From Heracleum sosnowskyi (lineage: Eukaryota > Streptophyta > Magnoliopsida > Apiales > Apiaceae): DNA of 64,000 nucleotides. This document shows, piece after piece, positions 57,067-64,000 of this stretch. A program made the position numbers and the translations under genes. The stretch is from positions 89,386,363 through 89,450,362 of the forward strand of contig CM061239.1 of assembly GCA_030848705.1 (NCBI GenBank), read 5' to 3'. The notes under the pieces are model-generated. The model did no database searches, was not told where the DNA came from, and worked only from the letters and a program-made list of their open reading frames with translations. The first letter of the stretch is position 1. Each line of letters begins with the position of its first letter.

Positions 57067-57665
57067 AACTAAGACAAAACAAAATTTAAACAACAAAGGA
57101 AGTGAACTTGATTTTTAATTTGGGCTAGAAAGAAAACAAACATGGGCCTAAACCAAAATAACACCAAAGTAAAGACCAAAATAAAAGGGATTACCAGTAG
57201 ATACGTGACAAGCTAGCGACAATGGTTAACATTAATTAAAGTGATTATTAAAATCATAATAGGCATGGAATAATTAACTACTTATGAAAATAATGACAAC
57301 CAAAATGATGATTAATGATTAATTAAGTAATAAATGAAACATGACAGTTAACATTAATAAGATGAAGGAGATTTTAGTGGGTAATGTGTTTGTAGCTTGG
57401 CTGATTGATGACAAGGATTTTTTCCCTGCTTGCTAGGGTTTGATTCCTTGCGCGGTTATAATTTAAGTTCACTTCCTTTGTTGTTTAAATTTTGTTTTGT
57501 CTTGGTTACAGTACAATCGCGATAAATAAATGTTCAATAAATAAATAACCTCGTCAAATTAATAATTTTTTCCGTTCCCAACTTGGGACAATGGAGTAAA
57601 TGAATAATCTCGCTAAATGCATTAATGAATAAGTTTTATTGAAATCTTTAAAAGCACTATGTAAA
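56924..57665. repeat. Large inverted duplication (arms 186 and 201 bp)
   Basis: The left arm 56924-57109 and right arm 57465-57665 are near-identical complements (for example CTCCATTGTCCCAAGTTGGG and AACAACAAAGGAAGTGAACT). The arms include both the end of the TIR element and about 40 bp of flanking DNA. They are separated by a 355-bp spacer with no recognised feature. Confidence 0.8.
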
Positions 57666-58106
57666 TAGTGTGGAAATTGGCATTTCGAAAAAAAAACCCA
57701 GAGAACCTAAGAATTTTGCAGATAATCAAACACAAGTCAAAAGATAACACAACCTTAAGGTTATTTGAGTTTCAAATTCTTAAGAGCATCAAAAGAGACA
57801 ATCAATCGTCTTTAGGGCTACCTCGGTGGAGTAAGACAATCAATCGTCAACAAAGTTTCATATATTCAGTAAGTGAAGACTATCTTTACTCTTTTAAACT
57901 TAGTTGGGTCTTGCATGTCGGGTAATTTAGGTAGAACTGATTAGATTTACATGCTATTGGGTTTATTGACTCTTAAACAAGTTGGTTGTATTTGATGCTC
58001 AGATTAATTAAGGTTATTACTGATTGTGGTACTCCTTGAGTAACCCTTATGCGTGGTTGTGTATTCTATGTTACGTTTGTGTTTGGTTTTTACTTGGAAA
58101 AGTAAG

Positions 58107-58703
58107 ATGGATATTATAGAGAATGTAGATGATATTTTTATTCTAGCAAGTAAGCTTTCGGTTGACCAAGAAGAAGATTGGGCTGACAAAGAAGTAGAAA
58201 ATATTGAAAGAGGTGAAAAAGCTTTAGTTGGTTGTGTGATTACTAAGAAGAAGTGTAATGTAAAGTTTTTAAAGACCGTACTTGGAAGAATTTGGAAGTT
58301 AGATTTTCTATGGGATGTGAAGTTTCTGAGAAAGGATAAGGACAAGATTATCGTTGCTTTAACTTTTAAAAGGAAACAAGATGCCATATGGGTTACTGAA
58401 AAAATACCCTGGACATTTGGGGGAGCTTTCTTGCTTATAGAAAAATGGTCGTCAACAGGAAATTGGGAAGATGCTATATTTAAAGGAGTTCCTTGGTGGG
58501 TTAAGATGTTGGGGTTTCCTTACAATGCATTTTCAGAAAATAACATTAGAAGGATGGGAGCTCTTGCAGGAGAAATTTTAGATGTAAAGTGGAATGATAA
58601 TAAGCAATCATTTCTTAAAAGGGTTGAAATAGCTAGAATTATACATCCTCTGGATAAGAGTATTTTTGTTGGTAAATATGTACCAGTGGAGGGAAAAAAA
58701 TGA
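58107..58703 (+). pseudogene. LINE ORF1, N-terminal part (DUF4283 domain), frameshifted
   Basis: From the ATG at 58107, about 198 residues form the DUF4283 RNA-binding-like region of plant LINE ORF1 (FLWDVKFLRKDKDKIIVALT; PWTFGGAFLLIEKWS; VPWWVKMLGFPYNAFSENNI). At the A-run near 58695 the frame breaks. The next frame has a degenerate zinc-knuckle segment (CYKYGIWGNDWKTY) in which several expected Cys/His are changed. The remaining ORF1 tail (58700-59690) is split over several frames. Confidence 0.8.
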
Positions 58704-59687
58704 AGTTCAATTTAAGTTTGATAAATTGTCGTTTTTATGTTATAAATATGGTATATGGGGTAATGATTGGAAGACTTATGAATCAGAGTGGGTTAAGGTG
58801 GAATCTCTTGATGGAAAGGTTTGATAACAAATATGGTCTGTGGTTAAAAGGAGATAGTAAATTTGAGAATTGTTTTGATCATAGAGGGTTTAGTGAAGAA
58901 TACATGGAAGAAGGTGAATATAATGAAGACACAGAACAATTAATTGGGGAAGACAGTAATGAGGTGGGCTAGTTAAAGCCGCAAATTTTAGTGACTGGAA
59001 AAGAATCCAATAATGCGGTGATTTTGCAAAAAGTGAATGAATTAGGAAGGAAAGATAATTTCCAAGCAGTACATGAAGAAGATGATTTGGTAACTAATGT
59101 TGTTGCGCCTCAAGGAAGTAACGTTGGTAATAAGTTTCATGAAACATGTTCGCGATCTCAATTTCAAGGTGCACCTGGTGTTAAAGTTAGTAATATGAAG
59201 TCTAATAGTAGTGATATATTTGATGGACATGTAGAAGATGTTGTTTTTAATCAAAGAGAGGTGGGTTAAACACATTTGAAGAAAATAGGGGGGAATGTGG
59301 AGATGCTGCTAAAAGAGCTCATCTTTAGGATATAAAAGACAATACATTTTCTCAATATGTCTGTGAAAGGCAATTTGAAGCTGATGTTAAATCTGGTGGA
59401 GATTTTGTATTGGGGAAAGGTAGTACTGAGAAAGTTGATGGTGCATACATAAGGAAAATATCCATTAAGAACAAAATGAGGAATAAGTCAATGAGAAGTG
59501 AAAGCGAGGGAATATCTAAATCTACGGGTGATATTTTTTCTCAAAAAAGTGAGGCTTATGATGTGGTTTCGGAGGATATTTCTAACAATCGCGGAGTTGA
59601 GTTTTCTTTTTCAACAGATTACTCTTCTCCCATTTCACATACAATTACAGAAGCGACGGGACTTGCAGAGCAATCCCGCCGAGAGCC
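58700..59687 (+). pseudogene. LINE ORF1 C-terminal remnant
   Basis: Three open segments (58700-58972, 58991-59269 and 59410-59691), hydrophilic and low in complexity, as is usual for the variable C-terminal half of plant LINE ORF1. Separated by stops and frameshifts. Confidence 0.55.
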
Positions 59688-60565
59688 ATGAATTTCTTAA
59701 GTTGGAATGTCTAGGGGATAGGGAATCCCTGGACATTCAAAGCTCTAGCTTCCCATGTTCGTCGTTTTAATCCATAAATTGTCTTTATTATTGAAACAAG
59801 ATTGTCAATAGCTTCTGCATTACAATTATCTAAGAAATTGAATTTTGATCATTGTTGGGTTGTTAATCGTACGGGATTTGGAGGTGGTCTAATGTTGTTG
59901 TGGAGTAACAGAGTTACAATTAAAGTGCTGGAATCGTCGGCATGGCACATCACAGGTTATGTTAGTGGTAACGATTTTCTCCCTTGGTATTTTACTGGAT
60001 TTTATGGACACCCTGATCACTCAAAGAGAGTTCACTCATGGGAACTCCTTAAGAAAATTAAGGATATGTGTGTGGGGCCATGGATGTGTATAGGAGATTT
60101 TAATGAAATTACTAGTAACTTTGAAAAAAAAAAGGTGAACACATAAGAAGTTATGATGCAATGGATAGATTCAAAGATACGATGGATAAGTGTCAATTAA
60201 GTGAGTTCGAAGGCTTAGGTAATGAAATGACTTGGTGTGGCAGGTTTTCTAATGGGGAAATCATGGAGAAGCTTGACAACGGATTATATAACCAGGAATG
60301 GCTCATATCATTCCCAAATGCTAATATAAAAGCTCTTCCTTGGCGGTGCTCAGATCATAAGCCACTACTTGTTTGCTTTAATGATAGGGGGATAGATAAC
60401 AAATATTGGAAAAGGAAGAGAAACTCCAGGTTCCACTTTGAAGAAGCCCGGAGTAGTGATAATGAGTGTATGAGTTTGATTGAGAAATGTTGGTGCTCTT
60501 GTGATTGCAGTGATACAACTCAAAAATTTAAGGGAAAAAATATTGAATTATGGTCGTACGCTTAA
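59688..60565 (+). pseudogene. LINE ORF2: endonuclease domain, disrupted
   Basis: The frame opens at the ATG 59688 (MNFLSWNV, the normal EEP-type start), has in-frame stops at 59712 and 59772, then catalytic-type phrases IIETRLS, WMCIGDFNEI and LDNGLYNQEW, and SDHKPLLV at the end. A run of A at about 60122-60131 causes a frameshift. The domain belongs to the APE-like endonucleases that nick target DNA for target-primed reverse transcription. Confidence 0.82.
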
Positions 60566-61826
60566 GCAGTGGAATATAAGAAAGAGGAGAGAGTTTATTA
60601 GAGATCTGGAGGTATCGAGGAAAAATATGTCAAAGCTTTCGGAGTCAAATTACCCTACTCACTGGAAGGCAATTAAAGATGAGGAGAAGAGGTTAAATGC
60701 GCTTTGGGAAAAGGAGGAGATATATTGGAGGCAACGCAACAGAGCTTTGTGGCTTAAAAGTGGGGATAAAAATACAAAGTATTTCTTTACAAAAGCTTCT
60801 ATCAGGAAGAAGAAAAATGAAGTAAAAGGATTGATAGACAATGAAGGAACTTGGCAGGAGGATGAGGCTATTATCCAGAGGATCATAGTAAGGTATTTTG
60901 ATAATCTTTTTCGTTCTTCTAAGCCTAATGCTTGTGATATATATGAGGTTGTTAATTGTGTTGAACCGAAGATATCTGATGAGATGAATGATTACCTTTT
61001 AAAAGACTTTGTTGAAGATGACATTCTTAACGTTGTTAAAGAAATGAACCCCTCCAAGTCCCCTGGTATAGTTGGCCTTCCCGCTAGTTTTTACCAAAAA
61101 TATTGGTCAGTTGTGAAACATGATGTTACTACCGTCTGTCTTAATGTGCTTAATCAAAATGCTTCTATTGATTGTATTAATGATACATTAATAGAGTTGA
61201 TTCCTAAAACTGAAAATCCTGAAAGAGCGGAGAACTTTAGACCTATAAGTTTATGTAATGTGATTTATAAGATCATTGAAAAATGCCTAGCCAATAGGCT
61301 TAAAGTATCCCTTAATGATGTAATCTCCGAAAATCAAAGCGCGTTTATTAGTGGGATAATTATTCAGGATAATGTTATTATCGGGTTTGAGGGTGTGCAT
61401 AGTATAAAAAATAACACATTTAATAATGGGTATAAGCTGGCCCTTAAGCTTGACATGGCTAAGGCTTATGACAGAGTCGAGTGGAGTTTTAGTGAATCAA
61501 TGGTGCTAAGATTAGGTTACAATAAACAACGGGTACAAAAAGTAATGCATTGTGTTAAGACAGTGCCGTACTCATTTTTAATTAATAGGGAGATTAAATG
61601 GAAGGTTAATCTTCAACCAGGATTGCGACAAGGAGATCCTCTTTCTCCGTTATTATTTTTGTTTTGTGTAGAGGCTCTTTCGTCGATTATCCGTAAGGCT
61701 GAGAATGATGGTAAGATCTCACGACTAGTTTTTTGTAGGAATAAGATTAAAGTTTCACACCTGTTTTTTGCCGATGACAGCTTAGTTTTCTTAATGCTAA
61801 AGAAAAGGATCGTGTGTATTTTTTAA
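60480..61826 (+). pseudogene. LINE ORF2: reverse transcriptase domain
   Basis: 448 open codons: NPSKSPGIVGLPASFYQKYW (where GPDG is normal), LIPKTENPERAENFRPISLC, LKLDMAKAYDRVEW, LRQGDPLSPLLF and the active-site box HLFFADDSLVF. This is the typical non-LTR RT motif series. The frame is lost at about 61790, and sequence continues in the next frame (SKASGQLVNFNKSELHF) from 61814. Confidence 0.88.
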
Positions 61827-63030
61827 ATATATTGGATAAGTACTCAAAAGCATCAGGACAGTTGGTCAATTTTAATAAATCAGAGCTGCATTTTTGTAAA
61901 TTGGTTGGGATGGTATTGAGAGGGAGATTAGCGAACATTTTGGGAGTAAAAGTGGTAGATAATTTTGTTCTATACTTGGGGCTTTCTTCATGTGTTGGTC
62001 GTAAAAAAAAGAAGTATTTCAGAATATCAAGGATAAGACATGGATTAAGATTAGATGTTGGAAAACATCTATTTTCTCTTCAGCATGTAGGGAAATTCTT
62101 ATTAAAGTAGTAGTTCAGGCTATACCGTCATATATTATGAGTTGTTTTAAAATTCCGAAAAATATTATCAATAAAATTCATAGTTTAGCAGCTAGATTTG
62201 GTGGGGTTCCACCAATGAGAAAAAGAAATTACATTGGTGTAAATGGAATAAACTATGTTTACCCAATAAAAGACGGGGTATGGGATTTAGAGAGCTTGAA
62301 ACTTTCTACCAGGCTCTACTGGCCAAACAGATTTGGAGATTCATTCGAAATCCCGATTCCCTTTGTGCAAAAATCCTAAAAGAATGTTATTTTCCTAATA
62401 AGTCTATTCTTGAGGCTAAAATTGGTTCTAAAGCGTCTTTTGTATGGAGAAGTCTTGTATGGGGTAAAGAGATTATTAATATAGGTTATAGATAGAGAAT
62501 TGGTGATGGCAACTCTGTTAAAATCTTAGAAGACCCATGGCTTCCAAGGCCCAAGACTTTTAAGGTGTTTGATAAACCGTTTATCCCTACTAACCTGTTT
62601 GTGATAGATTTAAAATGCAGCGATGGTCAATGGGATGAAAGTTTTAATTAAGAACATTTTTAATTTAGAGGATGCACAAACAATTTTAAAAATGCCTTGG
62701 GTATCTAGTGATTAAAGATAAAATTATTTGGCATTACTCAGAGAATGGTGAATATAGTGTAAAAAGTGGCTATAAAGCTGCAATGATCTGCAAAGATGAT
62801 GCACAGTCCTCACATATGGAAGACACTAAATCATGGTGGAACTATGTGTGGAAATGAAAGTCTCCCCGAAAGTTAAACATTTAATCTAGAGGGTTAGTCA
62901 TCCGTGGCTGCCGGTTAATTTTGAGTTAAGTCGTAGAAACATTCCAGTGATGAAATTTCGTCAGATGTGTGGTATTGGTGACATAGAAGATATTTCTCAT
63001 TCACTCCGGTGATATCCTTCAATATCACAT
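61814..63030 (+). pseudogene. LINE ORF2: RT C-terminus and zf-RVT region, broken
   Basis: Fragments in several frames: 61814-62110 (KYSKASGQLVNFNKSELHFC), 62137-62379, 62280-62495 and about 62740-62860 (YSENGEYSVKSGYKAAM, typical of the zf-RVT start). Numerous stops. Confidence 0.75.
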
Positions 63031-63658
63031 ATGTGGAAACTTGCTGGTCTTAAAGATTATATTACGAATACTCATGATCATCACCCATTGAATTTTATGA
63101 ACAGATTACGTATGGAGATTTCTGAAGAGGATTTTAATTTCTTTGCTATTGTATCTTGGCAGATATGGTCAATCGGAAATAGATATATGCATGGTTACAG
63201 TGTCCCTCGTGATGATGATGATGATGTGTTGGAGTGGTGTTACTCATTTCTTAAAGATTATAAAAAAGAAAATTATTTTGAAAATAGATCAGTGCCGAGA
63301 AGTAATTGTAGATGGAGGCTGCCTAGTGTTGGAGAGTTTAAAATTAACGTGGATGCAACTGTTGGTAAAATGAATGGTGGGACTGGTTTGGGTGGTATCA
63401 TCAGGGACGACAAAGGTTGTTGTGTTGCTGCTACTTCAAGGTTCATAAAGGTTAGTTATGGAACGCTTGTTGCGGAGATTGAAGCTGTAAGAGAGGGCCT
63501 TTTACTGGCCACCTCTATTGATCTCAAGAATTTCTCTCTTGAGTCTGACTACAGTAATGCTATTGCTATAATTAACAAATTTTGCATGGACAAGAATTGC
63601 AGTGATGTAGATTGCTTGGTCGAGGACATCAGGAACTTGGCAGTGAAGTTAAAATGTA
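63031..63658 (+). pseudogene. LINE ORF2: RNase H domain, cut by a MITE
   Basis: About 209 residues include a RVT_3-type RNase H: INVDATVGKMNGGTGLGGII (first Asp), AEIEAVREGLLLA (Glu) and SLESDYSNAIAIIN (Asp). LINE coding ends at 63658, where a Stowaway MITE begins, and resumes beyond 63911 in a different frame with the expected C-terminal phrase. Present in many plant L1 elements; the frame is broken here. Confidence 0.82.
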
Positions 63659-63909
63659 CTCCCTCTGTCCCATCCATTTCTTTACAGTTTTTTTACACTG
63701 CTTGGCACGCATTTTAAGGCTCCTATAAAGTATAGTTCTACAACTTATTTTTAAAATTTTCTTTTTCTAAATAAAAATTTAAACATTATATTTTTATTCA
63801 GAAGAAAAAAAATTTTAAAATAATTTATCGAAATATATATTAAAGGAGCCTTAAAATGCGTGCCGAGTCCCCGTCCCCCAATGCAAAGAATTGGGTGGGA
63901 CGGAGGGAG
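63659..63909. mobile_element. Stowaway (Tc1/mariner-type) MITE
   Basis: 251 bp with terminal inverted repeats CTCCCTCTGTCCC / GGGACGGAGGGAG and a TA duplication (63657-63658, 63910-63911). There is a long internal palindrome (CACGCATTTTAAGGCTCCT against AGGAGCCTTAAAATGCGTG). CTCCCTCCGT ends with TA are the Stowaway signature. Confidence 0.9.
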
Positions 63910-64000
63910 TAATAGTTTTTCTTTTGTTGTTAGAGAGCCTATAGAGTGGCCCATAAGTTGGCCAGATATGCTTTAAGTTCTAAATCTATTAGTAGGTGGT

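Larger units (their letters stand above)
57666..64000 (+). mobile_element. L1-type LINE, decayed, 3' end beyond the window
   Basis: In order: a possible 5' UTR (57666-58106), ORF1 (DUF4283 type), then ORF2 with endonuclease, reverse transcriptase, zinc-finger (zf-RVT) region and RNase H. Many stops and frameshifts make it inactive. A Stowaway MITE sits in the RNase H region, and after it LINE sequence resumes in another frame (AHKLARYALSSKSISRW-like) to the end of the window. The exact 5' end and any target duplication are unknown. Confidence 0.85.

Overview
This is nuclear DNA of a flowering plant, most likely a eudicot. The signs are AT-rich sequence, GT-AG introns, a plant F-box gene, a class XI myosin and plant-type transposons. 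I would guess an asterid such as the carrot family, but the window does not prove it. Transposable elements, many nested, fill most of the window. Only one gene looks intact: an F-box gene at 32.5-34.0 kb.

1-4.3 kb: two facing, truncated copies of one copia-type LTR family. The first is a 3' end with an extra-ORF remnant and LTR on +; the second is a 5' LTR with a gag start on -. 4.3-7.1 kb: degenerate repeats, then the 3' part of a Helitron. 7136-21160: a complete, young SIRE/Maximus-like copia retrotransposon (14,025 bp, perfect 5-bp target duplication ATAAT, nearly identical LTRs) inserted into that Helitron. It carries gag, pol and two further ORFs (aORF1, aORF2). The extra ORFs share one frame, separated by a single TAG, and lie behind what looks like their own promoter, built from the motif array that also fills the LTR.

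21.2-29.6 kb: a head-to-tail chain of non-autonomous Helitrons on the - strand, with an internal minisatellite of about 130 bp units and an inserted retroposon. 29.9-31.5 kb: nested MITE-like elements. 32.5-34.0 kb: the F-box gene, followed directly (34.5-44.2 kb) by a decayed class XI myosin pseudogene that kept its introns but lost the first half of its motor. 45.65-46.95 kb: a Pack-MULE with a perfect 9-bp target duplication, carrying what looks like the last exon(s) of a BSD-domain-type gene.

47.7-53.6 kb: a decayed - strand copia element with unusual LTR termini, itself holding a solo LTR. 55.8-57.7 kb: a hAT-type non-autonomous element inside another TIR element, next to a long inverted duplication. 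58.1-64 kb: a decayed L1-type LINE (ORF1, endonuclease, reverse transcriptase, RNase H) on +, with a Stowaway MITE in its RNase H region. I saw no CRISPR array, rRNA or convincing tRNA gene.

The most novel-looking system is the young SIRE-like element: a second, apparently self-promoted transcription unit of about 1,600 codons downstream of pol, under the same short-motif array as the LTR.
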